From NCBI GenBank assembly GCA_041402125.1, contig JAWKSY010000004.1:186001-250000 (forward strand): a DNA stretch of 64,000 bases, in the 5' to 3' direction. The notes beneath the pieces were generated by a model. That model was not told the origin of the DNA. It ran no database searches and saw only the letters and a program-made list of their open reading frames with translations. Numbering within the stretch: position 1 is the first letter of the stretch; every line of letters starts with the position of its first letter. The stretch is from JAWKSY01 sp041402125. GTDB lineage: Bacteria; Planctomycetota; GCA-002687715; DRQF01. A program made the position numbers and the translations under genes. Shown here in pieces: positions 15,934 through 24,127 of the stretch.

Positions 15934-17540
15934 CCGCGAACCTCGATGTCGGAGATGACCTCGTCCAGGCGCTCCCGGAGCCAACCCGGCTCGAGGCGGG
16001 CGCGCGCCTGCTCCAGATAGGGTAGCGCCTCCGAGCCGATCTCGACCAGGGAGCGCCGGGCCGGGCGGACCTTGCGCCAGACGTGCCAGGGGTCGCGCCA
16101 GCCCAGTTCCGAGATGAGGGGGAGGATCCGTCGCTGGCGCGCCACCTCATCGCTCCTGACGACGCAGCGGAAGCCGAGATCCCAGCTCGAGTTTCCCGCG
16201 TTCTCGTAGTCCTCGAGCGCGGCGTAGTTGCCCTTGATGCGGGTGCGGAAGGACCCGCCCCGGACCAGGCGGTAGCGCTCGCCGACGATCTCCGCGTCGC
16301 GCAGCCGCACGACGTCGGGGTACTGGTTCTTCCAGTCCTCGATCATGCGGAGCCGCCCGTCGACGAGCGTCTCCAGTTCCTCGAGACGCCGGGCCGGCTC
16401 GGAGGCTAGGACCGGCAGGAGCTCGTCGAGGCCGGCCGGGATCTCGAGTCCGACCGAGCTCGGGCGACCGCGGGTCACGCCGAGGATCTGATCGCGGTCG
16501 AGGGCGGTCAGCTCCTCGACGTCCCCCAGCCGAAACTGCTCGGGCCGCGGTTCGGCCTCGAACTCGCCCAGCAGCTCGATCGCGGCGCGATCGATGACCG
16601 GGAGGAGGCGCGGATCCGGCGCCTCGTAGGCGAGCGGGTCGTCGACGACGTCCTCCAGGTAGACCTCCTCGATCCGCATCGAGGCGAGGACGTGCTGCGC
16701 CTCGCGGTCGATGGTGAAACCGGTGTCGCGGAGGTACTCGAGCTCCTCGTTCGGCGTCAGCACCGGCAGCAGCTCGATGAGCTCGATCCGATCGCGGAGC
16801 GCGGCCGCGGGATCGCGACGCAGCTCGTCCATCGACTCGATCGGGATCGTCTCGTCGCGAAGGACCCAGAATTCCGGCCAGGCCGCGAGGCGCCGCTGGA
16901 GCGCGACGAGCTTGCCCTCGTCGCGGTCGTACTGGGGATCCGTCGCGAAGCGACTGTCGCGCAGGGCGTCGCGGAACCCGCTCCGCGTCCACTCGCGGAC
17001 GTTGCCGACCATGTCGTGCGCGCCGAACCGGCTGCGACCGCGAGCGAAGATGCCGACCCGGACCACCCCCTGCCCCACGAAGCCGCGCCGTTCCCAGGCC
17101 TCGGCCGTGTTCGCGAGGGGCAGGTAGCCGGAACCCCAGGGCAGGATGCTGTCGCCCTCACCGCGGGCGGCGCGCTCCCATTCGAGGTTCGTCGGGAGGT
17201 CCTTGCGGTGCCAGCGGGCGAAGGCGAGCGCGTCGTCGAAGTCGACGTGTCGGACCGGGTAGTCGTTCGCGCGACGTTCCCCGAGCCCTCGCAGCGGATC
17301 GCGGGCTCCCGTCTCGGCGGCGTAGCGGGCCCAGTCCGCCTCCGTCACCTCGAAGCGGTCGATCCAGTACTCGCCGAGCTCCGCCCCGAGGAAGTTGCCG
17401 GCCGGGACGTGGACCATGCGAGCGAGATCGGTGCCGACGGTCGGCACCGCCGCGGGCTCGGCCAGGGCCGCCCACGCGGCGAGACCGAGAAGGACGCTCG
17501 CCGGCAGTGCGGCGATCCCGACGAGCGTCCGGCGTCTCAT
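15930..17540 (-). CDS. FGE-like (SUMF1/sulfatase-modifying-factor fold) protein with a large internal insertion
   Basis: A 536-residue exported protein (N-terminal signal or anchor, residues 5-27). The formylglycine-generating-enzyme fold begins at MVHVPAGNFLGAELGEYWID (42-61) and runs through VTEADWARYA, NDYPVRHVDFDDALAFARWH, DLPTNLEWERAAR and GAHDMVGNVREWT (173-185). The C-terminal half of the fold, RYRLVRGGSFR...WDLGFRCV, only appears at residues 423-460. About 235 residues of mostly charged, helical sequence are inserted between. I see no paired catalytic cysteines of true FGE, so a structural or binding role is likely. It is coupled by ATGA overlaps to the OmpA-like gene upstream and to rsmA downstream. 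Confidence 0.8.
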   Translation of the reverse strand: MRRRTLVGIAALPASVLLGLAAWAALAEPAAVPTVGTDLARMVHVPAGNFLGAELGEYWIDRFEVTEADWARYAAETGARDPLRGLGERRANDYPVRHVDFDDALAFARWHRKDLPTNLEWERAARGEGDSILPWGSGYLPLANTAEAWERRGFVGQGVVRVGIFARGRSRFGAHDMVGNVREWTRSGFRDALRDSRFATDPQYDRDEGKLVALQRRLAAWPEFWVLRDETIPIESMDELRRDPAAALRDRIELIELLPVLTPNEELEYLRDTGFTIDREAQHVLASMRIEEVYLEDVVDDPLAYEAPDPRLLPVIDRAAIELLGEFEAEPRPEQFRLGDVEELTALDRDQILGVTRGRPSSVGLEIPAGLDELLPVLASEPARRLEELETLVDGRLRMIEDWKNQYPDVVRLRDAEIVGERYRLVRGGSFRTRIKGNYAALEDYENAGNSSWDLGFRCVVRSDEVARQRRILPLISELGWRDPWHVWRKVRPARRSLVEIGSEALPYLEQARARLEPGWLRERLDEVISDIEVRG

Positions 17541-18247
17541 TGCTCGTCCGGCAGGAGCACGATGTCCACGCGGCGGTTCTGGGAACGACCCTCGTCCGTC
17601 GCGTTGTCGGCGACCGGCGACTCCGCGCCGTAGCCGGCGAAGGAGACGCGATCGCGCGGCAACCCCGCCTTCTCGACGAGGAACGAGGCGACCTCCATCG
17701 CGCGACGACCCGAGAGTTCGAGGTTGCCGAGCGGGTAGCGCCCGCGCTGGCGCACGATCGGGACGTTGTCCGTGTGTCCCTCGACGCGGATGAACTTGCC
17801 CGAGCTCCGCAGCCGCTCGGCGACCTGCATCAGCACGTCGCGCCCGCCGGCGGAGAGGTTGTGACTCGCGGTCTCGAAGAGGACGCTGTCGTCGAGACGC
17901 ACCGCCGGGCCGCGGCGCGTGTTGACGATCGTGAGGTCGCCGCCCTTGCCGAGTTCGGCCATCTCGGCGCGGAGGCGGGCGAGCTCGTTGCGGAGCGCGT
18001 CCACGTCACCGGCCGAGGCGGCCTGGCGCCGCAGGCGCTCGATCTCGAGGCGATCGAGCTCGGACTGGCTGACGAGCTCGGCGTTCGTGCGCTCGAGTCG
18101 CCCCACCTCGTCCTTGAGCTTGCGGATCACGTCGTCCTGGTTCTTGACCTCGGTGCTCGCCGCCTCGAAACGCTCGTTCGAAACGCAGGCCGTCCCGAAG
18201 ACGGCCAGCAGCCCCACGAGGCCGGCCTTCATCACCCATCTCGCCAT
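17537..18247 (-). CDS. OmpA/Pal-family lipoprotein with coiled coil
   Basis: A 236-residue envelope protein. The N-terminal signal MKAGLVGLLAVFGTACVSNE contains a plausible lipobox (FGTAC). A coiled coil follows over about residues 25-90. The OmpA C-terminal peptidoglycan-binding domain covers about 110-236, with FIRVEGHTDNVPI, RYPLGNLELSGRRAMEVA and FAGYGAESPVADN plus NRRVDIVL. This layout (coiled coil plus OmpA) resembles MotB/OmpA-type anchors. The ATG at 18247 is preceded by a GGGAGGGA ribosome site. Its stop overlaps the FGE-like start (ATGA). It opens the operon that leads to rsmA-dnaG-rpoD. Confidence 0.88.
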   Translation of the reverse strand: MARWVMKAGLVGLLAVFGTACVSNERFEAASTEVKNQDDVIRKLKDEVGRLERTNAELVSQSELDRLEIERLRRQAASAGDVDALRNELARLRAEMAELGKGGDLTIVNTRRGPAVRLDDSVLFETASHNLSAGGRDVLMQVAERLRSSGKFIRVEGHTDNVPIVRQRGRYPLGNLELSGRRAMEVASFLVEKAGLPRDRVSFAGYGAESPVADNATDEGRSQNRRVDIVLLPDEQ

Positions 18248-18397
18248 GTCGAGTCCCTCCCGTCGGAGCGCCCTCCCGGCCTCCGACCTGCATCGTTCCA
18301 CCGCGCGCGGACCGCCCGCGACGCGCGGTTCCATGTGCCTGACGATATCACCGGCGGACGACAGGTCTCCCCCGCCCCCGGGGCCGCCCCGAACGGA

Positions 18398-18432
18398 ACG
18401 AGCCCCGGCGACCGGCGGTCCCCGAGGCTCGT
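18398..18432 (-). terminator. Terminator-like hairpin between the HTH-membrane gene and the OmpA-like gene
   Basis: ACGAGCC.CGG and its complement (one mismatch) flank an inner GACC/GGTC stem. It lies about 40 bp after the stop at 18472, and only TTCCGTT follows. It probably separates two transcription units. Confidence 0.45.
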
Positions 18433-18471
18433 CGCGTCATCACCCTCGCGCCCGGACGGGCGCCGCGGGGA

Positions 18472-19149
18472 TCACTTCTGGCCGAACATCCCGTTGCCCT
18501 TCTCGCCGATCGCCTTCGAGAAGTCGCTCGCCGAGCCGTCGGCGATGTCGTTCCAGACGAAGACGCCGAGGACGAGGACGATGGTGGTGACCATCATGAC
18601 GCCGGCCCAGAGCATGCCGACCTCGGTCTTCGCGACCTCGGCCTTGGCGAGCATCTGGGTCGAACGGCCGGTGGTGCGGCGGATCTGGGTCGTCCGACCG
18701 CCGCCGGCGCCGCTGTCCTTCTTCGCCGCCGCCGGCTCGGCCGGGACGGTGCGGGTGACGCGGGTCTTGGCGGCCGGAGCGGACTTGCCGCCGGTCTTGC
18801 CCTTGCCCTTGCCGGCCGACTTCTTCGGCTTGTCCTCGATGAACGTCGCGTCGCTCGAGATCGGCGCGGTCGCCATCCCGATCTCGCCGTCATCGATGTC
18901 GAGGTCCTCGACCTCCTCGTCGAAGAGGAGGTCGTCGGTGAGGGTATCGCTGCTCTCGTCCTGGAACCGGATCGTCTTGCCGGTGTCCTGCTTGAGCTTT
19001 TCGATGTCCTCGCGCTTGAACTTCATCTTGTCCGCGTCGCGGAACGCGCGGATCTCGCCCTCGGAGACGAGACGCTTGAGGTCGTCCTCCTTCAGACGGA
19101 GTTCGGCGAGAGCCTTCTCGAGCGAAATGAATTCTTCCTTGTCCGCCAC
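18472..19149 (-). CDS. Cytoplasmic helix-turn-helix protein tethered by a C-terminal membrane helix
   Basis: A 225-residue protein with three parts. Residues 1-55 look like an excisionase/MerR-type HTH (FISLEKALAELRLKEDDLKR, then VSEGEIRAFRDADKMKFKRE), the pattern of DNA-binding helix-turn-helix-17 domains. Residues 60-175 are low-complexity and acidic, then Lys/Ala-rich. A transmembrane helix (VMMVTTIVLVLGVFVWN) is at about 182-198, with a short tail. Start is GTG 19149 with GGAGGAG nine bases upstream; a weak TTTCCA-18-TAAACT promoter at 19195-19224 could drive it. Function unknown. The layout suggests a membrane-tethered regulator, or use of the HTH as a protein-protein module. Confidence 0.7.
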   Translation of the reverse strand: MADKEEFISLEKALAELRLKEDDLKRLVSEGEIRAFRDADKMKFKREDIEKLKQDTGKTIRFQDESSDTLTDDLLFDEEVEDLDIDDGEIGMATAPISSDATFIEDKPKKSAGKGKGKTGGKSAPAAKTRVTRTVPAEPAAAKKDSGAGGGRTTQIRRTTGRSTQMLAKAEVAKTEVGMLWAGVMMVTTIVLVLGVFVWNDIADGSASDFSKAIGEKGNGMFGQK

Positions 19150-19225
19150 CGATCCACTCCTCCGGGGGGCAACTCGTCGTTCAGTCGGGGGCGCAGTTTA
19201 AGGCGACCCCCCGACGATTGGAAAG

Positions 19226-19657
19226 TCACTTTTTTTCTTCGTCGCCGTCCTTCTTCGGGGTGACCCCGCCGCGGGCGGCCGGGGTGCCGGGCAGGGGCCC
19301 GCCCTCGCTCAGGTAGCGCAGGTACTCGCGCTCGAGGCGGACGGGGTTCATCTCGCCCCCGGACTCGTCCCGATAGCTCATGAGCTTCAGATCATGCTCG
19401 ATCCGGCGCGCGGCGACCAGCTCGATCGACTGACCGTTCGAGCTCTTGTAAACCGCCATCTGACGGGACTTTGTGTCGATGACGTAGAGCACGCTCGCGC
19501 TGGACCCGTAGTTGCCGGTGACGGCGACGATGTCCGAATTGCCGTCGGTGCTGCCGCCCGCGCTCACCGCGGGAAGCCGGTTGCCCGTCACGAAGGCGGC
19601 GATCAGGCCGGCCGCGAGGGCGCCGATCAGCAGGGACTTGGGATCGATCGACTTCAT
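19226..19657 (-). CDS. Short exported protein of unknown function
   Basis: A 143-residue protein with an N-terminal helix (SLLIGALAAGLIAAFVTGNR). A compact domain follows with VAVTGNYGSSASVLYVIDTK, SRQMAVYKSSNGQSIELVAA and RRIEHDLKLMSYRDES, a beta-strand-rich pattern I recall from planctomycetal hypothetical proteins of this size. The tail is Pro/Lys/Glu-rich and disordered. It overlaps the stop of the histidine kinase gene (ATGA), so the two are co-translated and may work together, but nothing more can be said. Confidence 0.65.
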   Translation of the reverse strand: MKSIDPKSLLIGALAAGLIAAFVTGNRLPAVSAGGSTDGNSDIVAVTGNYGSSASVLYVIDTKSRQMAVYKSSNGQSIELVAARRIEHDLKLMSYRDESGGEMNPVRLEREYLRYLSEGGPLPGTPAARGGVTPKKDGDEEKK

Positions 19658-21216
19658 CTGCGCTCCTTCTCGGCTCGCGACTGCGTCCCGGGGACCGGGA
19701 GGCTGAGCCGGAACACGGTACCTTCTCCCTCCCGGCTTCGCACGGAGATCGTGCCGCCGTGGCCGGTCACGATGTTATGGACGATGGCGAGGCCGAGTCC
19801 AGTTCCCTCGGTTCCGGGCTTCGTCGTGAAGAAGAGGTCGAAGGCCCGGGCGACCTCCTCCTCCCCCATCCCGCGGCCGTCGTCCTCGACCTCCACCTCG
19901 ATCGCGCCGGCCTCCTCCCGCGCGCGGACGCTGACGCGTCCCCCGGGCTCGACCGCGTCGGCCGCGTTCACGATGAGATTGATGAAGACCTGGACGAGCT
20001 CGTGGCGGTCGCCGAGGACGCGCAGCTCCGACGGCACCTCGAGGGCGAGGGTCGCCCGCGCCTTCTCCAGGCGCGGCAGGGCGAGATCCCGGGCGCGTTC
20101 GACGGCCTCGAGGAGCGAGAGCTCGCCGACCTGAGCGTGCTTGGGAGCGGTGTCGAGGAGACGCCGGACGATGACGCCGATGCGCTGGACGCCGTCCTCT
20201 GCGATCTCGAAGAATCGGCGGCGCTTCTCGGGATCGAGGTCGTCCCGCCCCAGCTTCTGCAGGGCGTTGAGGACGCCGCCAAGGGGGTTGTTGACCTCGT
20301 GGGCCACGCCGGCCGCGAGCTGCCCCATCGCCGCCAGTCGCTGCGCGACGACCAGGTGCTTCTCGGCGCGCTTGAAGCGGTCCGTCGCGTCGTCGACGAG
20401 CCCCTCCATCCGGTCCCGGTAGGACCGGAGCTGCGCCATCATCTCGTTCATCGCCCGCGCCACCCGCCCGAACTCGTCGCCGTTGTCGGCGAAGCCGACC
20501 GGCCGGTCGTAGTCGCCCTCCGAGGTCCGGAGTGCCGCGGCCTCGAGCTCGGCGAGCGGATCGAGGACGGCGCGCCGGAAGAAGAAGTAGGTGAAGGTCA
20601 GCAGGAGGACGGTCGCGCCGAGGAGGATCGAACCGACGATCCGGAGCGTGCTGCCGGGATCGAACTCGATCGGCGGCGGGTTCTTCAGGCGGAAGCACAC
20701 GCCCCAGTTCTTGCCGGAGTCGACGTCCAGCGCGAGGGAGGCGAGCGCGATGAGACGCCCGGCCCGGTCGCGGCGGACCTCGATGCCCCGCGTCTCCACC
20801 ACCATGTCCCGGATCTCGGCCTCGGAGATGCCGTCGCGCCCCTCCTCGTCGAAACGGAGGTCCGGACGCGGCGGGAACATCATCGTGCCCTCGGACTCCG
20901 TGTAGCGGACGAGGGCGGCCCGGTCGAGATGCTCGACGACCAGGGGATCGACGTCCCAGAAGGAGAGCTCGCTGATGTCGATGACCAGTGACTGGACGTC
21001 GTCCCGCTTGAGGGCCTCGCGGGCCTCGTTCTCGAGCCCCTCGCGGATCATGCGGCGGACGAGGAGCAGCGCCGTGCGGTCCTGGAGCTGCACCCGCTGT
21101 TCGTCCAGGCGAGCCCGGATGTCGGCGTACTGCAGCAGGAGGTAGGCGAGGACGGCGAGGACCGCCACGGCGTTGACGCCGATGAAGACGACCGCGAGTC
21201 GTCGGCGGATCGACAC
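19654..21216 (-). CDS. Membrane sensor histidine kinase (HAMP-HisKA-HATPase)
   Basis: A 520-residue sensor kinase. TM1 is at about residues 8-28, a periplasmic sensor part at about 29-190 and TM2 at about 193-213. HAMP covers about 214-270 (ending EFGRVARAMNEMMAQLRSYR). The H-box LAAGVAHEVNNPLGGVLNAL carries the phosphorylated histidine at about residue 305. The ATP-binding domain has FINLIVNAADAV (N box), VEDDGRGM (G1) and GTEGTGLGLAIVHNIVTGHG (F/G2). No receiver domain or response regulator gene is adjacent, so its partner is elsewhere. GTG start. It lies 68 bp downstream of pilC and may sense pilus or envelope state (inference from position). Confidence 0.92.
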   Translation of the reverse strand: MSIRRRLAVVFIGVNAVAVLAVLAYLLLQYADIRARLDEQRVQLQDRTALLLVRRMIREGLENEAREALKRDDVQSLVIDISELSFWDVDPLVVEHLDRAALVRYTESEGTMMFPPRPDLRFDEEGRDGISEAEIRDMVVETRGIEVRRDRAGRLIALASLALDVDSGKNWGVCFRLKNPPPIEFDPGSTLRIVGSILLGATVLLLTFTYFFFRRAVLDPLAELEAAALRTSEGDYDRPVGFADNGDEFGRVARAMNEMMAQLRSYRDRMEGLVDDATDRFKRAEKHLVVAQRLAAMGQLAAGVAHEVNNPLGGVLNALQKLGRDDLDPEKRRRFFEIAEDGVQRIGVIVRRLLDTAPKHAQVGELSLLEAVERARDLALPRLEKARATLALEVPSELRVLGDRHELVQVFINLIVNAADAVEPGGRVSVRAREEAGAIEVEVEDDGRGMGEEEVARAFDLFFTTKPGTEGTGLGLAIVHNIVTGHGGTISVRSREGEGTVFRLSLPVPGTQSRAEKERR

Positions 21217-21284
21217 GTCCGTCCTCCTTCAGGCCCGGCGCCCGCCCTCCCGGGGGAGGACGCGGCGCGCGGGATCCGGCCCGA

Positions 21285-22421
21285 TCAGGCCAGCTTCTGG
21301 ATCTCGAGCAGCGGCAGGAACAGCGCCACCACGATGAAGCCGACGACGAGGCCCATGACGACGATGAGGAGCGGCTCGAGCACGCTGACCATGGACTGGA
21401 CCGCGGTGTCGATCTCGTCGTCGTAGCGGTCGGCGACCTTCATCAGCATGCGGTCGAGCTCGCCGGTCTCCTCGCCGACGTCGACCATGTTCACGACCAT
21501 GTCGTCGAAGACGATGCTCTCGCCGAGCGGCTGGGCGATGGATTCGCCCTCGCTGACGCTCGACATGACGTTCTCGATCACCTTCTCCATGACGGCGTTG
21601 CCGGACGTCGCGTGGACGATCTCGAGACTCTCGAGCAGCGGCACGCCGGAGGCGTTCAGGGTGCCCAGGGTGCGCGAGAAGCGCGCGATCTGGGTCTTGC
21701 GGGCGAGGGTGCCGAAGAGCGGCACGCGGAACTTCAGCCGGTCCGTGAAGTGACGGCCCGCGGGGCTGCGCCGGACGAGGACCCAGGTTCCCCAGATCGC
21801 GAGCGGGACGAGCGGCACGAGCCACCAGTTCGTCGCCATGCCCTGACTGAAGTCGATCAGGAACTGCGTCATCCCGGGGAGGGCCTGACCGCTGCCCTTG
21901 AAGATCGTCTCGAACTGCGGGACGACGACGATCATGATGAAGGTGAGGACCGCCGCCGCGAAGAGCACGACGAAGGTCGGATAGGCGAGCGCGCCCTTGA
22001 TCTTGCGGATGAGCCGGTCGCTGCGCTCGAGGAACTCGGCCAGCCGCAGGAAGACCTCGGTCAGGAGACCGCCGGCCTCGCCCGCCCGCACGATGTTCGT
22101 GTAGAGCGGGTCGAAGACCTTGGGGTGCTTCGCGAAGGCCTCGGAGAGCGGGCTGCCGCCCTCGACGTCCTCGGTGACCGCCTGCAGCACGGTCTTGAAG
22201 CGTCCGGGGGGCATCTGCCCCTCGAGGATCTTCAGGCTGCGCATGACCGGCAGACCGGCGTCCTGCAGGGTCGCGAACTGGATCGAGAACTGCGTCTTCA
22301 TCTGGCGGGACACGCGTCCCCCGCCGAAGAGCGGCTTCTTCTCGCCCGGCTCCCCGGGGCTCGCGGTCTGCTTGGACGCCGTCTTGAACTTGTCGCGGCG
22401 CTTCTTGAGGTTGTCCGACAT
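21285..22421 (-). CDS. pilC: Type IV pilus/T2SS inner-membrane platform protein (PilC/GspF)
   Basis: A 378-residue platform protein. A basic N-terminal cytoplasmic segment is followed by two T2SSF domains (about residues 43-165 and 245-368) and three membrane helices (about 150-172, 195-215 and 348-372). Family patterns are FATLQDAGLPVMRSLKILEG, KVFDPLYTNIVRAGEAGGLL, FSRTLGTLNASGVPLLESLE and DMVVNMVDVGEETGELDRML. It couples the cytoplasmic motor ATPases to pilin assembly. It lies 17 bp after the second pilB/gspE gene. No pilin or PilMNOPQ genes are in the window. Confidence 0.92.
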   Translation of the reverse strand: MSDNLKKRRDKFKTASKQTASPGEPGEKKPLFGGGRVSRQMKTQFSIQFATLQDAGLPVMRSLKILEGQMPPGRFKTVLQAVTEDVEGGSPLSEAFAKHPKVFDPLYTNIVRAGEAGGLLTEVFLRLAEFLERSDRLIRKIKGALAYPTFVVLFAAAVLTFIMIVVVPQFETIFKGSGQALPGMTQFLIDFSQGMATNWWLVPLVPLAIWGTWVLVRRSPAGRHFTDRLKFRVPLFGTLARKTQIARFSRTLGTLNASGVPLLESLEIVHATSGNAVMEKVIENVMSSVSEGESIAQPLGESIVFDDMVVNMVDVGEETGELDRMLMKVADRYDDEIDTAVQSMVSVLEPLLIVVMGLVVGFIVVALFLPLLEIQKLA

Positions 22422-22438
22422 GCTGCCTCGCGGGCTCC

Positions 22439-24127
22439 TCAGGCGTGGTGGACGGTCTCGCGGAGCACCTCTTCGGGCGTCGTCCGCCCGTCGAAGATGG
22501 CCAGGAGGCCGCTCTCGCGCAGGGTCCGCATCCCTTCGGCCCGCGCCGTCTCGTGTAGCTTACCCGAGCTGGCCCGCGCCAGGATGGCTTCCTTGATCCG
22601 GTCGGTGACGACGAGGATCTCGAAGAGCGCCATCCGGCCCCGGTAGCCCGTTCCGTGGCACTCGTCGCATCCCTTGCCGGCCGAGAACCTCGCCCCGGCC
22701 AGGCGTTCGGCCGGGATCTGGAGCTCCTCCAGGACCTCGGCCGGGGGCGCGTAGGACTCCTTGCAGTGGTCGCAGATCCGCCGCACGAGGCGCTGGGCCA
22801 CGACCGCCTGCAGGGTGGCCGAGATCAGGAAGGGCTCGACCCCGATGTCCGAGAGGCGGATCACCGCGCTCGCGGCGTCGTTCGTGTGCAGGGTGCTGAA
22901 GACCACGTGACCGGTCAGCGAGGCCTCGACCGCGATCTGGGCCGTCTCCCGGTCGCGGATCTCGCCGACGAGGATCTTGTCGGGATCCTGGCGGAGGATC
23001 GAGCGGAGGCAGGCGGCGTAGGTGACGCCGATCTCCTCGTTGACCTGCACCTGGACGATGTCGGGCAGCTCGTACTCGACCGGATCCTCGGTCGTGATGA
23101 TCTTCGTGGTCTCGCTGTCGGCCTCGTTGAGGGCGGCGTAGAGCGTCGTCGTCTTGCCGGAGCCGGTCGGGCCGGTGACGAGGATGATCCCGTGCGGCAG
23201 GTCCACGAGGCTCCGGATCGTCGCCGCCTCGTCGCTCCGCAGGCCGAGCTTGTTCAGGTCGAGCTGGACGACGGTCTTGTCGAGGACGCGCATCACGCAG
23301 GACTCGCCGTACATCGTCGGCAGCGTCGAGACGCGGACGTCGACCTTGCGCCCCCCCACCATCAGCTCGATGCGGCCGTCCTGGGGGATGCGGGTCTCGG
23401 CGATGTCGAGATCGGCCATGACCTTCACGCGCGACACGAGCGCGACCGCGAGGTGACTGGGCGGCGAGCGGAGCTCGAACAGGGTCCCGTCCACGCGGTA
23501 GCGGATCTTGAACTCGTCCCCGAAGGGCTCGAGATGGATGTCGCTCGCCCGGTCCCGGATCGCCATGAATAGCACGAAGTTCAGGAGCTTGACGATCGGG
23601 GCCGACTTGGCCATCGCCTCCTGGTCGTCGATGCTCGCCCGCCCGGCGTCGACCGCGCTCTCGATCTCGTCGAGGAGGCTGTCCATCGACTCCTCGCGCT
23701 CCTTGAAGTGCGTCTTCAGGAGCCCGTCGACCTGCTCGGGCGGCGCGAGGAAGGGCTCGACGCGGCGGCCGAGCATGAAGGCGAGGTCGTCGAGGCAGGT
23801 CATCGACGAGGGATCCGCCATCGCGACCTTGACGAGGTCGCCGTCGAGGGCGAAGGGCACGACGCGGAAGATGTTCGCGGTCGGCGCGTCCATCGCCTTC
23901 ACCAGCTCGGGGGGCACGACGACGCCCTCGAGCGAGGTCTCGCCGATCCCCATCTGCGCCGCGAGCGCGCGGTTGAGCTCGTCGGAGGAGATGTGACCGA
24001 GGGTCACGAGGATCTGCCCGATCATCCCCCCGCTCTCGCGCTGGACGCCGAGCGCCTCCTGGATCTGGCCCTCGTGGACCAGCCGGAGCTCCTTCATGAT
24101 CTGGCCGAGGAGTTTCTTGCGGTTCAT
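22439..24127 (-). CDS. Type IV pilus/T2SS assembly ATPase (PilB/GspE)
   Basis: A 562-residue hexameric motor ATPase. The N-terminal MshEN domain, which can bind c-di-GMP in some members, covers about residues 1-150 (QILVTLGHISSDELNRALAA). The catalytic part contains ILVTGPTGSGKTTTLYAALN (Walker A), the Asp box, LVGEIRDRETAQIAVEASLT (Walker B) and VVFSTLHTNDAASAV (His box). The C-terminal zinc site is RRICDHCKESY...KGCDECHGTG. It overlaps pilT (ATGA) and is followed by pilC. It is the intact one of the two PilB-type genes here. Confidence 0.93.
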   Translation of the reverse strand: MNRKKLLGQIMKELRLVHEGQIQEALGVQRESGGMIGQILVTLGHISSDELNRALAAQMGIGETSLEGVVVPPELVKAMDAPTANIFRVVPFALDGDLVKVAMADPSSMTCLDDLAFMLGRRVEPFLAPPEQVDGLLKTHFKEREESMDSLLDEIESAVDAGRASIDDQEAMAKSAPIVKLLNFVLFMAIRDRASDIHLEPFGDEFKIRYRVDGTLFELRSPPSHLAVALVSRVKVMADLDIAETRIPQDGRIELMVGGRKVDVRVSTLPTMYGESCVMRVLDKTVVQLDLNKLGLRSDEAATIRSLVDLPHGIILVTGPTGSGKTTTLYAALNEADSETTKIITTEDPVEYELPDIVQVQVNEEIGVTYAACLRSILRQDPDKILVGEIRDRETAQIAVEASLTGHVVFSTLHTNDAASAVIRLSDIGVEPFLISATLQAVVAQRLVRRICDHCKESYAPPAEVLEELQIPAERLAGARFSAGKGCDECHGTGYRGRMALFEILVVTDRIKEAILARASSGKLHETARAEGMRTLRESGLLAIFDGRTTPEEVLRETVHHA

